From DASVDE01 sp963740065 (lineage in GTDB: Bacteria; Actinomycetota; Thermoleophilia; Solirubrobacterales; 70-9), in the NCBI GenBank assembly GCA_963740065.1, contig CAVUCS010000002.1:217657-281656 (forward strand): DNA of 64,000 nucleotides. The letters run 5' to 3'. How positions within the stretch are numbered: the stretch's first letter is position 1; every line of letters begins with the position of its first letter. The translations under genes were made by a program, and so were the position numbers. The notes under the pieces were generated by a model, which was not told where the DNA came from, searched no databases, and was given only the letters and a program-made list of their open reading frames with translations. Of this stretch, positions 45,692 through 53,857 are shown one piece after another.

Positions 45692-46251
45692 CAGCTGCTC
45701 CTTTTCTCGCGAGCCGGATTTAGGAGCTCCCGCTCCATCCGCCCGCACCAGTCGGCGAACCACTCGTTGAACTCGATCCCTCCCCGCACCACCATCAGCG
45801 GGAACGGATCGCCCTTCAGGTCTTTGGCCAGCGCTTTCGGCTCGAGTGCGCTCAGCCGCTCGGCGTCGGCGAGCCGCTGCTCGCGAATCGCTTGCAGCGT
45901 CGTCACCGCTTCCTCCGGCGGCAGCGCCCCGGCGAAGAACAGCTTCAGCAGGCCTTCGTCGCGCAGCTCATGTGTGCGTGGCGGCTCCCGCAGCCAGCGC
46001 TGCAGCGTTGCGCGGCCGTCGGCGGTGATTTCGTAGACCGTCCGTCTGCGCTCACCACGTGGCGCGTCGAGTCCCTGCACCAGCCCCGCCTCGGCCAGCT
46101 TCTTCAGCTCCGGATAGATCTGCCCGTAGCTGGCAGCCCAGAAAAACCTGACCGAGTTGTCGACCAACGCCTTGATCTCATACCCCGATCGCGCCTCCCG
46201 GCTGACCATTCCCAGAATCACATAGGCGGTGGCGCTCAATTCCACGGCCAC
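45691..46251 (-). CDS. PadR-family transcriptional regulator
   Basis: 186 residues. The N-terminal winged helix (ATAYVILGMVSREARSGYEIKALVD, SYGQIYPELKKLAEAGLV, GERRRTVYEITADGRATLQRWL) is clearly PadR. The C-terminal part is the helical dimer domain (Vir_act_alpha_C-like). It precedes the MMPL gene in one operon. A tandem GATATATC motif lies 2 bp before the GTG start and is the likely operator. The transcript may be leaderless. Confidence 0.9.
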   Translation of the reverse strand: MAVELSATAYVILGMVSREARSGYEIKALVDNSVRFFWAASYGQIYPELKKLAEAGLVQGLDAPRGERRRTVYEITADGRATLQRWLREPPRTHELRDEGLLKLFFAGALPPEEAVTTLQAIREQRLADAERLSALEPKALAKDLKGDPFPLMVVRGGIEFNEWFADWCGRMERELLNPAREKRSS

Positions 46252-46252
46252 A

Positions 46253-46273
46253 GATATATCCCCCCGATATATC
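46253..46273. promoter_or_regulatory. Tandem palindromic operator candidate for PadR
   Basis: GATATATC (46253-46260), CCCCC, GATATATC (46266-46273). Each 8-mer is itself a palindrome and the pair is symmetric. It is strikingly AT-rich in this genome and sits at the start of padR. Known PadR operators contain ATAT-type symmetric sequences. Confidence 0.65.
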
Positions 46274-46303
46274 GAGAAGTGTGATCCCGCTCACACAACT
46301 CGC

Positions 46304-46348
46304 TCCGCTGCGACTTATGCCTGGCATGCAGAGATAAGTCGCAGCGGA
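46304..46348. repeat. Dispersed palindromic repeat, family 1 (copy 4)
   Basis: Arms TCCGCTGCGACTTAT (46304-46318) and ATAAGTCGCAGCGGA (46334-46348) are exact reverse complements. The centre is GCCTGGCATGCAGAG. It lies between divergent padR and lysC. Confidence 0.88.
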
Positions 46349-46378
46349 AGGGGGTGAGCCGACTATTCTCAGCCGTCG

Positions 46379-47620
46379 ATGACTGAGGCAGGGTCCGACA
46401 TCGTGGTGATGAAGTTCGGCGGCACCTCCGTGGCCGGCGCCGAGGAGATCAAACGCGCCGCGCGGCGGATCGTCGCCGCCCGCGAGGCCGGCAGCCGGGT
46501 GGTCGCCGTGCTCTCCGCTCGGGGGAAGACGACCGACGAGCTGGTCGCTCAGGCGATGGAGATCTCCTCCCGGCCGGTCGCACGGGAGATGGACATGCTG
46601 CTCTCCACGGGGGAGCGAATCTCCTGCGCTCTCGCGGCGATGGCGATCCACGACATGGGGCACGAGGCGATCTCGCTGACCGGCTCCCAGGCCGGCATCG
46701 TTACCGACTCTTCCCACACCAAGGCGAAAATCATCGACGTGCGCGCCGACCGCATCACCGAGATGCTGGAGCGCGACCGGATCGTCTTGGTCGCCGGTTT
46801 CCAGGGCGTCTCCACCGACAGCAGCGACGTCACCACCTTGGGGCGCGGGGGGTCGGACACGACTGCCGTCGCTCTCGCCGCCGCGCTGAGAGCGAGCGTC
46901 TGCGAGATCTACACCGACGTCGCCGGTGTCTTCAGCGCCGACCCGCGGATCGTCGCTGACGCTCGCAAGCTGCCTGTCGTCTCCTACGAGGAGATGCTCG
47001 AGATGTCGGCCTCCGGCGCCAAGGTTCTGCAGTTGCGCTCGGTCGAGTATGCCCGCAACCACGGCGTCCCGATTCATTGCCGCAGCAGCTTCGAGGACGG
47101 CCCCGGTACCCTCGTCACCCGCGAGGACCAGACAGTGGAACAACCTTTCGTAACAGCAGTGACCCACTCCGAGGGCGAGGCCCGCGTGACCCTGACCGGC
47201 GTCCGCGACGAGCCCGGCGTCGCCGGGCGGATCTTTACTTCCCTCGCTGAGGCGAACGTCAACGTCGACGTGATCATCCAAAACGAGCCGGTGGGGGATG
47301 ACGAGCTGGCCGACCTCTCCTTCACGGTGGATCGCGACGACCTTGCGGGCGCGGTCGAGACGATTGAGGCGCTCGGGGACGTCTGCAACGCGGTCCGCAC
47401 CGATGAGCGGATCGGCAAGGTTTCGATTGTCGGCGCCGGCATGCGCTCTCATCCCGGCGTCGCCGCCAAGGTCTTCGAGGTCCTCGGCGAGGAGGGGATC
47501 AACATCGAGATGATTTCCACGTCGCCGATCAAGATCTCATGTGTGATCGGCGCCGAGCGGGTGCCCGATGCGGTGCGGGTGCTGCACGGCGCCTTCGACC
47601 TCGCTGTCGACGGTGAGTGA
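46379..47620 (+). CDS. lysC: Aspartate kinase
   Basis: 413 residues. The kinase domain begins VVMKFGGTSVAGAEEIKRA, and later reads STGERISCALAAMAI and GRGGSDTTAVALAAALRA. Two C-terminal ACT domains (about 265-413: ARVTLTGVRDEPGVAGRIF, KVSIVGAGMRSHPGVAAKVFEVL) provide feedback control by lysine and threonine. It catalyses the first step of aspartate-family amino acid synthesis. The asd gene overlaps its end by 8 bp, a coupled operon. An internal start for a separate regulatory subunit, as in Corynebacterium, was not confirmed. Confidence 0.95.
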   Translation: MTEAGSDIVVMKFGGTSVAGAEEIKRAARRIVAAREAGSRVVAVLSARGKTTDELVAQAMEISSRPVAREMDMLLSTGERISCALAAMAIHDMGHEAISLTGSQAGIVTDSSHTKAKIIDVRADRITEMLERDRIVLVAGFQGVSTDSSDVTTLGRGGSDTTAVALAAALRASVCEIYTDVAGVFSADPRIVADARKLPVVSYEEMLEMSASGAKVLQLRSVEYARNHGVPIHCRSSFEDGPGTLVTREDQTVEQPFVTAVTHSEGEARVTLTGVRDEPGVAGRIFTSLAEANVNVDVIIQNEPVGDDELADLSFTVDRDDLAGAVETIEALGDVCNAVRTDERIGKVSIVGAGMRSHPGVAAKVFEVLGEEGINIEMISTSPIKISCVIGAERVPDAVRVLHGAFDLAVDGE

Positions 47621-48644
47621 GCGTCGCTACCGAGTCGGGGTGCTGGGCGCGACCGGCGCCGTCGGTTCGACCATTCTCGGCGTCCTCGCCGAACGCGACT
47701 TTCCCGCTTCCGAGGTGGTGCCGTTCGCCTCTGAGCGCTCCGCCGGCAAGACTTTGGAGTGGGGGGGCGAGGAACTCGAGATCCGTCCCCTGAACGACGA
47801 GACGATCCAGGGCCTCGATGTCGTCCTCTCCTCGGCGGGCGGCGCGGTCAGCGCCGAGTGGGCGCCGCGCCTGGTCGAGGCGGGGGCCGTCGTCGTCGAC
47901 AACACCAGCTACTGGCGCATGCACGAGGACGTGCCCCTGGTCGTCGCCGGGGTCAATCCCGAGGCCGCCGACGGGCACAGAGGCATCGTCGCCAATCCCA
48001 ACTGCACGACGATGGTGGCGCTGATGGCGTTGGCGCCGATCCACCGCGCCGTCGGCCTTGAGCGCCTGGTCATCTCCAGCTACCAGGCCGTCTCCGGCAC
48101 CGGCCAGAAGGCGATCGAGGAGCTGCGTCGGCAGTCGAAGCTGGTCCTGGAGGGAGACGAGAACCCGCCCGCTTCGGTCTATCCGCACCGGATCGCCTTC
48201 AACGTCCTGCCCCAGGTCGAGTCCTTTGCCGACGGCGACGACTACACAACCGAGGAGCGCAAGGTGATGGCGGAGACGCGCAAGATCCTCGGCTTCGGCG
48301 AAGAGGTTGGGATCTCCGCCACCTGCGCCCGCGTGCCCGTCTTCACCGGCCACTCCGAGTCGGTCAACGTGCAGACGAGAGAGGACCTCTCGCCCGAAGA
48401 CTGCCGCGCGCTGCTAGCCGAGACGCCGGGCGTCGTCGTCGTCGACGATCCCGCGGCCGGCGCCTACCCGCTGGCGATCGACGCCGCCGGCCGCGACGAG
48501 GTGCTCGTCGGCCGCATCCGCCGTGACCCCGGCCAGGAGCGCACCCTCAACCTCTGGGTGGCGGGCGACAACCTGCGCAAGGGCGCCGCCACCAACGCCG
48601 TGCAGGTGGCCGAGCTTCTGGTCGAGCGCGACCTGCTCGACTGA
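47613..48644 (+). CDS. asd: Aspartate-semialdehyde dehydrogenase
   Basis: 343 residues from GTG 47613 (VSERRYRVGVLGATGAVG). The NADP-binding motif is GATGAVGS, the catalytic Cys is in ANPNCTTM (about 132) and the active-site His region is in VFTGHSESVNV (about 245). QAVSGTGQKAIEEL is also conserved. It reduces aspartyl phosphate to the semialdehyde, the second step after LysC, feeding lysine, methionine and threonine synthesis. The start lies inside the lysC 3' end. Confidence 0.95.
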   Translation: MSERRYRVGVLGATGAVGSTILGVLAERDFPASEVVPFASERSAGKTLEWGGEELEIRPLNDETIQGLDVVLSSAGGAVSAEWAPRLVEAGAVVVDNTSYWRMHEDVPLVVAGVNPEAADGHRGIVANPNCTTMVALMALAPIHRAVGLERLVISSYQAVSGTGQKAIEELRRQSKLVLEGDENPPASVYPHRIAFNVLPQVESFADGDDYTTEERKVMAETRKILGFGEEVGISATCARVPVFTGHSESVNVQTREDLSPEDCRALLAETPGVVVVDDPAAGAYPLAIDAAGRDEVLVGRIRRDPGQERTLNLWVAGDNLRKGAATNAVQVAELLVERDLLD

Positions 48645-48720
48645 TTCGGTTGCGCGCTCAACCGTATGTCACGTTTTCGTGCGCCACGCGTAACGTTTTG
48701 TCCGCTAGCCTGATTTGACG

Positions 48721-48972
48721 ATGGAGCAGCGTAGAGCCAACTGGAACGACGACCGCCTCGATCGTTTCGAGGAGCGCGTCGACACAATGTTTGAGCGCGT
48801 CGACAGGCGGTTTGAGCAGGTCGATAAGCGGTTCGACAAGCTGGAGAGCCGCATCGAGGCGCAGGGCGCGCATTTCGACGCCCGCTTCGACGCTCTCCAG
48901 CAAGCGATGGTCATTACCCTGGCGAGCATCCTCGCGGCCTTCGCCGGCCTCTTCGCCGCCGTCAACTTCTAA
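48721..48972 (+). CDS. Small coiled-coil membrane protein
   Basis: 83 residues. An amphipathic heptad repeat (RFEERVDTMFERVDRRFEQVDKRFDKLESR) is followed by a C-terminal helix (VITLASILAAFAGLFAAV). This architecture is common in the lineage. Function unknown; it would oligomerise on the inner face of the membrane. ATG 48721 (MEQRRANW) is preferred over TTG 48715. A family 2 palindrome begins 10 bp after the stop. Confidence 0.75.
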   Translation: MEQRRANWNDDRLDRFEERVDTMFERVDRRFEQVDKRFDKLESRIEAQGAHFDARFDALQQAMVITLASILAAFAGLFAAVNF

Positions 48973-48981
48973 ACCTGGTTT

Positions 48982-49027
48982 CGCTCCTCGCTTTTCCCCC
49001 GCGATAGGTGGGTAAATGCTGGGAGCG
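48982..49027. repeat. Dispersed palindromic repeat, family 2 (copy 2)
   Basis: Arms CGCTCCTCGCTTTT and AAATGCTGGGAGCG with a few mismatches around CCCCCGCGATAGGTGGGT. Together with copy 3 at 49928 it brackets the DUF559-like gene, in the same orientation. Confidence 0.85.
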
Positions 49028-49039
49028 ATGCATGTGCGG

Positions 49040-49948
49040 TCATGTGCGGAGGTTGCCCGCGGTTCTCGCCAGCACCTGCTGCACGTGCGCTCTCTCGCGA
49101 GCCACCTGCCAGTGGGTGAAGCGCAGTTGCGTGAGCCCAGCGGCGGTGTGGGTCTGGTCGCGCAGGCGGTCGCGCGCCTGCTCGGAAGGGGTGCGGTGGT
49201 ATCTGAGCCCGTCCGTCTCCACGACTAGGCCGAGGTCGGGCCAGAAGAAGTCGACCTCGAAGCCGTTGATCGGCTGTTTGGAGAGCGGCGGCGGCAGGCC
49301 GGCCGCTCTCGCGATCGGTCGGAAGAAGACCTCCAGGTCGGAGTCGGAGAGCCGGAAGGCGTAGGGATCGAGCAGTCTCCGCAGCGGTTTCACTCCCGGT
49401 TCCCCCGCGAAGCGGTCAAGTTCCAGGCCGAACTCCTCGGCGTCGATCAGGTCGAGCTTGTCGGCGTCGTTGATGGCGCGTTCGAGCCTGGTAGGGCTCA
49501 GGTCGGTTGCGATGTCGACGATGGTGCGGGTGGGAGAAGTCACGGGGATCCCTCGACGGAAGACGATGTCCGTTGCAGGTAGGGAAGGCCGGCTGCGCGT
49601 GCGGATGCCATTGCGCCGCAGGTGGCACTCTCGCCGTACGCTGACGTCGATCCCCCTCGCCGATTCCCTGCCGAAGCCCCAGAGGGCGGCGGCGCTGTGA
49701 TGGCTCAGCGCGGCTTCGGGGCCGCAGGCGAGCACGGCGGCCATCCAGCGCCCTTCACGGGTCAGCTCCGGCCGGCCCACCGCGTAGACACCGCGCCAGA
49801 TCGGGTGGAGGCGACCCTTGGCGATCCGGTGCTCGATCGCGCGAGCGTTAAATCCGATTGCAAGTAGGTCTCGTCGGGTGACAACCCCGTGCTGTCTCCT
49901 CGCCAGCGCCCACGCCTCGCGACTCCCCGCTCCTCGCTTTTCCCCCAC
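49040..49948 (-). CDS. AbiEi-antitoxin-domain / DUF559-like protein
   Basis: 302 residues. The N terminus is a winged-helix AbiEi-type domain (ARRQHGVVTRRDLLAIGFNARAIEHRIAKGRLHPIWRGVYAVG). The C-terminal domain resembles DUF559 Vsr-like nucleases (NGFEVDFFWPDLGLVVETDGLRYHRTPSEQARDRLRDQ), where the E-x-D and Arg/His residues could form a nuclease site. Such fused proteins are abundant in actinobacteria and of unknown role, perhaps defence-related. The gene is bracketed by two family 2 palindromes, and the GTG start (49948) lies inside copy 3, which encodes the first residues (GEKRGAG). No partner toxin is adjacent. Confidence 0.78.
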   Translation of the reverse strand: MGEKRGAGSREAWALARRQHGVVTRRDLLAIGFNARAIEHRIAKGRLHPIWRGVYAVGRPELTREGRWMAAVLACGPEAALSHHSAAALWGFGRESARGIDVSVRRECHLRRNGIRTRSRPSLPATDIVFRRGIPVTSPTRTIVDIATDLSPTRLERAINDADKLDLIDAEEFGLELDRFAGEPGVKPLRRLLDPYAFRLSDSDLEVFFRPIARAAGLPPPLSKQPINGFEVDFFWPDLGLVVETDGLRYHRTPSEQARDRLRDQTHTAAGLTQLRFTHWQVARERAHVQQVLARTAGNLRT

Positions 49949-49973
49949 GATAGGTGGGTAAATGCTGGGAGCG
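49928..49973. repeat. Dispersed palindromic repeat, family 2 (copy 3)
   Basis: Arms CGCTCCTCGCTTTT (49928-49941) and AAATGCTGGGAGCG (49960-49973) around CCCCCACGATAGGTGGGT. It overlaps the start codon of the DUF559-like gene. It differs from copy 2 by one base in the centre. Confidence 0.85.
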
Positions 49974-49988
49974 AGACGAATTCTCCCC

Positions 49989-50465
49989 CTACTCGCCGAG
50001 GTCTTCGGCGATTGAGCCGAAGCGGTCCACCAACTCGCTGAAGAAGTCGTGGCGGGTGACCACGGCGTGGACTCGGCCTTGGGTGGCTATCGGGACGATC
50101 AGGACTCGGTGGTGGAGGAAGAGCTCCGCCAGTTGGGTGTCCGAGTACTCGTCCTCGACCACTACGTGGTCGGTGGTCAGGTAGCGGCGGATCGGCTCCT
50201 CGGCGCACTGGCTGCGCCGCTCGATCGTCTCGTCGACGGAGCGGGAGACCATCGCCGCCGTCGCCAGCTGGCCGACGTAGCCCGGGAACAGGGCCGCCAT
50301 GAACTCGCGCTCGCCGAAGATGCCGGCGAATCTGCCGTCTCTCTCGACCGCCGGCAGGGCCGGCAGGCGGGTCTCGGTGACGCGCCGGGCCGCCGGGCCG
50401 ATCAGCTCATCGGCGTCGAGGGGCTCTATCTCGCGGAGGGTCTGGTTGACGATCGAGTCGGGCAT
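49989..50465 (-). CDS. CBS-domain pair protein
   Basis: 158 residues from ATG 50465 (MPDSIVNQTLREIEPLDADE). Two CBS motifs are visible, PALPAVERDGRFAGIFGEREFMAAL and RVLIVPIATQGRVHAVVTRHDFFSEL. CBS pairs bind adenine nucleotides and regulate partner proteins. The gene starts 11 bp after the anion permease stop on the same strand, so it probably regulates that transporter in response to energy state. The frame is open upstream to 50678, but that part is the out-of-frame shadow of the permease. Confidence 0.85.
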   Translation of the reverse strand: MPDSIVNQTLREIEPLDADELIGPAARRVTETRLPALPAVERDGRFAGIFGEREFMAALFPGYVGQLATAAMVSRSVDETIERRSQCAEEPIRRYLTTDHVVVEDEYSDTQLAELFLHHRVLIVPIATQGRVHAVVTRHDFFSELVDRFGSIAEDLGE

Positions 50466-50476
50466 GGCTCCCTTCC

Positions 50477-51748
50477 TCAGAGTGCGATGTAGCGGATGGC
50501 GATGTAGGCGGTGGCTATGGCGATCGAGAGGATCGTCGCAGGCAGGCCGATGCGCAGGAAGGTCATGAAGCCGATCGGGGTTCCGGCCCGCTCCGCCATC
50601 CCGGCGGCGGCGACGTTGGCGGCGGCGGCGATCATCGTCGCGTTGCCGCCGAAGCAGGCGCCCAGCGCCAGCGCCCACCAGTAGGCGTCGTCGCCGTTGG
50701 TCCCGGCCGTCTGCTGGAGGTCCTTGACCACCGGGATCATCGCCGTGGTGAAGGGGATGTTGTCAACCACCGCCGAGCCCAGCGCCGCGACCCAGGTGAT
50801 CCCGATCAGCTCGGCGGTGCGGCCGCCGCCGGTGATGTCCTTGACCCCGTCGGCGACGTGCTCGATCGCGCCCGTCGCCTCCAGGGCGCCGACCATCACG
50901 AACAGCGCGACGAAGAAGAAGAGCGTCGTCCACTCGATGTTGGAGAGCGCCTCCTCGAGGTCGATCTTCGTCACCAGCAACCCCACCGCGGCCCCGGTCA
51001 GGGCCACCGTCGCGGGCTCGATGTGGAGCGCCTGGTGGGCGAAGAAGGCGAGCACGGTGAGCAGGAGGACCGGGCCGGTGCGGCGCAGCTCCGCCGCGTC
51101 GCGGATCGAGGCGACCGCGTCCAGCTCCATGACCGCGCGCCGGTTTCTCTCCTCCACCTGCAGGCGGGAGCGGAAGAACAGGTAGAGCAGCGGGATCACC
51201 GCGGCGAAGGTGACGATCACGACCGGCGCCAGGTTGACGATGAAGGCGTTGAAGCTGAGCCCGGTGGCGCCGGCGATGATGATGTTCGGCGGGTCGCCGA
51301 TCAGCGTCGCGGTGCCGCCGATGTTGGAGGCGATTACCTCGATGATCAGCAGCGGCACCGCCTCTATATCCAGCGCGTCCGCGAGCAGGAAGGTGATCGG
51401 CGCGATCAGCAGGATCGTCGTCAGGTTGTCGAGGAAGGCTGAGAGGAGAGCGGTGATCCCGGCGAGGCTCATCGTCACCGCGAAGGAGCGCCCGCCGGAG
51501 ATCTGCCCGGCGCGGATCGCCACGTAGTCGTAAACCCCGGTCTGCTGGGTCAGGTAGACGAGGATCATCATCCCCGTCAGCAGGCCGATCGTGTTGAAGT
51601 CGACCGACTCGATCGCCTGCTCCTGAGAGAAGTCGCCGACGAACAGCACCACGATCGCCGCCCCCAGCAGCGCCACGTTCGTCCGGTGCATCTTTTCGCT
51701 GGCGATAATCGCCAGGGCGATCAGGAATGTGGCGACGGCGATTGCCAT
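50477..51748 (-). CDS. ArsB/NhaD-superfamily anion or Na+ transporter
   Basis: 423 residues with about 11 helices. Family-like segments: GLLTGMMILVYLTQQTGVYDY, SAFLDNLTTILLIAPITFLLAD (with the DN motif), IASNIGGTATLIGDPPNIII and, in the second half, GSAVVDNIPFTTAMIPVV and GACFGGNATMIAAAANV. The inverted-repeat layout is that of the ion transporter superfamily including ArsB, NhaD and P proteins. Substrate (arsenite, Na+/H+ or dicarboxylate) is undecided. It sits between another antiporter and the CBS gene on the same strand. Confidence 0.85.
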   Translation of the reverse strand: MAIAVATFLIALAIIASEKMHRTNVALLGAAIVVLFVGDFSQEQAIESVDFNTIGLLTGMMILVYLTQQTGVYDYVAIRAGQISGGRSFAVTMSLAGITALLSAFLDNLTTILLIAPITFLLADALDIEAVPLLIIEVIASNIGGTATLIGDPPNIIIAGATGLSFNAFIVNLAPVVIVTFAAVIPLLYLFFRSRLQVEERNRRAVMELDAVASIRDAAELRRTGPVLLLTVLAFFAHQALHIEPATVALTGAAVGLLVTKIDLEEALSNIEWTTLFFFVALFVMVGALEATGAIEHVADGVKDITGGGRTAELIGITWVAALGSAVVDNIPFTTAMIPVVKDLQQTAGTNGDDAYWWALALGACFGGNATMIAAAANVAAAGMAERAGTPIGFMTFLRIGLPATILSIAIATAYIAIRYIAL

Positions 51749-51760
51749 GGCCGCCGCAGA

Positions 51761-52945
51761 CTATTCGGCGCGCAGCCTGCGCAGCACCGGGGGCACGGCG
51801 ATCGTCGTCAGGATCGACATCGCGACGACGACGGCGAAGAGCTGGTCGTCGACGACGCCCGCGGCGGCGCCGATGCCGGCGATGATGATCCCGACCTCGC
51901 CGCGGGGGACCATGCCGACGGCGACGATCCGCCGCTCCTCGCGAGTGAGGCGGCGGGCGCCGATCCAGGCGCCGGCCAGCTTGGTCGCCGCCGCCACTGC
52001 GGTGACAGCCGCGAGCAGGGCGATCGTCTCGCCGTCGATCAGCGCTCCGAGGTCGAGTTGTATCCCGATCAGGGCGAAGAAGAAGGGGGGGAAGAAGGCG
52101 TAGAGCGGCGCCACCTCATCCTCGATCGGGTGCTGCTCCTTGGTCTCGGCGACCATCAGACCGGCGAGGAAGGCGCCGATGATCGCCGCCAGGCCGATCT
52201 GGGCGGCGAGCACGGCGACGCCGAGGCAGAGGATCACCGCGGGCAGCAGCGGCGATTCGGAGAACCGCGGCCCTTTGAGGATCTGTGGCCGGCGCGCCAT
52301 CAGCTGGGTTCCGCCGAGGGCGAAGAAGGCGACGAAGCCGAGCGCCAGGCCGATTACGACAAGCAGCTCGGTCGGGTCGAGCCCGCCCTCGGCGGCGATT
52401 CCGGTGGCGACGGCGACCAGGATCAGGGCGAGGATGTCATCGACGATCGCGGCGCCGATCAGGGTGCGGGCCGCGCGCGTGCGGATCAGGCCGAGCTGTA
52501 CCAGCACGGCCGAGGTGATGCCGACGCTGGTCGCCGCCAGCGCCGCGCCGAGGAATACCGCGGTGCCGGTCTCTTCGCCCAGCGCCAGCGCCAGCCCGAT
52601 TCCGCCGGCGAAGGGCAGCACGACCCCGATAGTGCCGACCGAGAGCGCCGCCGCCCCGACCGCGCGCATCTCCGAGACCCGAGTCTCCAGGCCGACCCAG
52701 AAGAGCAGGAAGATCACGCCGAGCTCGGCGAAAACCTCAAGCACCTCGCCGGGCTCGACCAGGCCGAGCAGCGAGGGACCGATCAGGACCCCGGCGAGGA
52801 TCTCGCCGACGATCGCCGGCTGCCCGATCCGCTTGAAGACCTCGTCGCCAACCTTCGCCGCCAGCAGCACGAGGAAGAGGTCGAGCAGGACATTGGAGGC
52901 GGCGGTGGCCGCCGCTAACGGGGGAGCGAGCGAGGCGGCCCCCAA
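51761..52945 (-). CDS. Cation:proton antiporter (CPA2 family)
   Basis: 394 residues with about 12 helices. FKRIGQPAIVGEILAGVLIGPSLLGLV, FLLFWVGLETRVSEMR, LAATSVGITSAVLVQLGLI and AAIVDDILALILVAVATGI are typical of KefB-like exchangers. The Asp-Asp in IVDDIL is probably part of the ion site. No C-terminal nucleotide-binding domain. It starts 10 bp after the sdhE stop on the same strand, so it may be co-transcribed with succinate dehydrogenase. A link to pH or ion homeostasis is inferred. Confidence 0.87.
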   Translation of the reverse strand: MGAASLAPPLAAATAASNVLLDLFLVLLAAKVGDEVFKRIGQPAIVGEILAGVLIGPSLLGLVEPGEVLEVFAELGVIFLLFWVGLETRVSEMRAVGAAALSVGTIGVVLPFAGGIGLALALGEETGTAVFLGAALAATSVGITSAVLVQLGLIRTRAARTLIGAAIVDDILALILVAVATGIAAEGGLDPTELLVVIGLALGFVAFFALGGTQLMARRPQILKGPRFSESPLLPAVILCLGVAVLAAQIGLAAIIGAFLAGLMVAETKEQHPIEDEVAPLYAFFPPFFFALIGIQLDLGALIDGETIALLAAVTAVAAATKLAGAWIGARRLTREERRIVAVGMVPRGEVGIIIAGIGAAAGVVDDQLFAVVVAMSILTTIAVPPVLRRLRAE

Positions 52946-52954
52946 GAGCGCCGC

Positions 52955-53857
52955 CTAGGCAGTCGCGGTTGCGCCGGCGAGGCGCTCCTCGACCCAACCA
53001 GTCGAGGCGATGTGCTTCTTCATCCCGAGCTGCTTCGGCTCGGCGCCGAGGGCGAGGCCGACGAGCTGGGGGAGGTGCAGGACGGCGAGGCCGAGGTCGC
53101 GGTTGACGACCTTCGCCGCCTCGGGCTGCTGCAGGTCGAGGTTGAGGTGGCAGAGCGGGCAGGGGGTAACGAGACAGTCGGCGCCGGCGTCGAGCGCGTC
53201 GCCGAGATGCGTGCCGGCCTGTTTTAGCGAGGTCTCGCGGTTCGTGGTGATCACCGGGAAGCCGCAGCACTTGCGGGCGCCGTCGTATTCGACGACTTCG
53301 CCGCCCAGCGCCTCAATCACCTTCTCCAAGTAGATGTCGCGATCGGGGAACTCGTCGTAGCCAAGGCGCTCCTTCGGCCGCACCACGTAGCAACCATAGA
53401 AGGGGCCCACGCGCAGGCCGGATAGCGGCCGTACGACCTGCTCGGCGAGCTTGTCGAGCCCGTAGTCCTCGACCAGGACCCAGAGGAAGTTTTTGTTGGT
53501 GAAGCCGCCCTTGCCCTTCTCGTAGGAGAGGCCCTGGCCGCTCAGCACCTCGTTGATGTGGGCGCGGTAGGCGGAGTCGGCGTCGAGGCGTTGCTGGCAC
53601 TCCGACTGCGCTCCCTGGCAGGTCGAGCAGATGTTCATCATCGCCAGCCCGGTCTCCTGGGCGAGCGCGAAGGTGCGCGCGTTGAGCGTGTCGGCCAGCT
53701 CCTGGTTGTGCTCGGCGATCACCCCGGCGCCGCAACAGTTGGCGCGGTCCAGCGTCACCAGTTCGATCCCCAGCTTCTCTGCGGTGAACTCCATCGAGCC
53801 GTGCAGTTCGCTGGTGAAGCCGCGTGAGACGCAGCCGGGCCAGTAGGCGAGCTTCAT
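52955..53857 (-). CDS. CCG-domain subunit of a type-E-like succinate:quinone oxidoreductase (SdhE/HdrB-like)
   Basis: 300 residues with two cysteine-rich CCG domains: NCCGAGV and CSTCQGAQSEC in the first half, KCCGFPVIT and PCPLCHLNLD in the second. These bind Fe-S clusters in heterodisulfide reductase B and in the SdhE subunit of type E succinate dehydrogenases. It lies directly behind sdhB with a 4-bp overlap, so it probably replaces the usual haem-bearing membrane anchors. No SdhC/D- or SdhF-like gene is adjacent; the next gene is an antiporter. Confidence 0.82.
   Translation of the reverse strand: MKLAYWPGCVSRGFTSELHGSMEFTAEKLGIELVTLDRANCCGAGVIAEHNQELADTLNARTFALAQETGLAMMNICSTCQGAQSECQQRLDADSAYRAHINEVLSGQGLSYEKGKGGFTNKNFLWVLVEDYGLDKLAEQVVRPLSGLRVGPFYGCYVVRPKERLGYDEFPDRDIYLEKVIEALGGEVVEYDGARKCCGFPVITTNRETSLKQAGTHLGDALDAGADCLVTPCPLCHLNLDLQQPEAAKVVNRDLGLAVLHLPQLVGLALGAEPKQLGMKKHIASTGWVEERLAGATATA

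Noticed and set aside
46379..47620. Internal start for a separate LysC beta subunit
   Set aside because: No internal ribosome site was convincing from the sequence alone.
50466..50678. N-terminal extension of the CBS protein
   Set aside because: The residues are Arg/His-rich and out of frame with the permease whose sequence they overlap.
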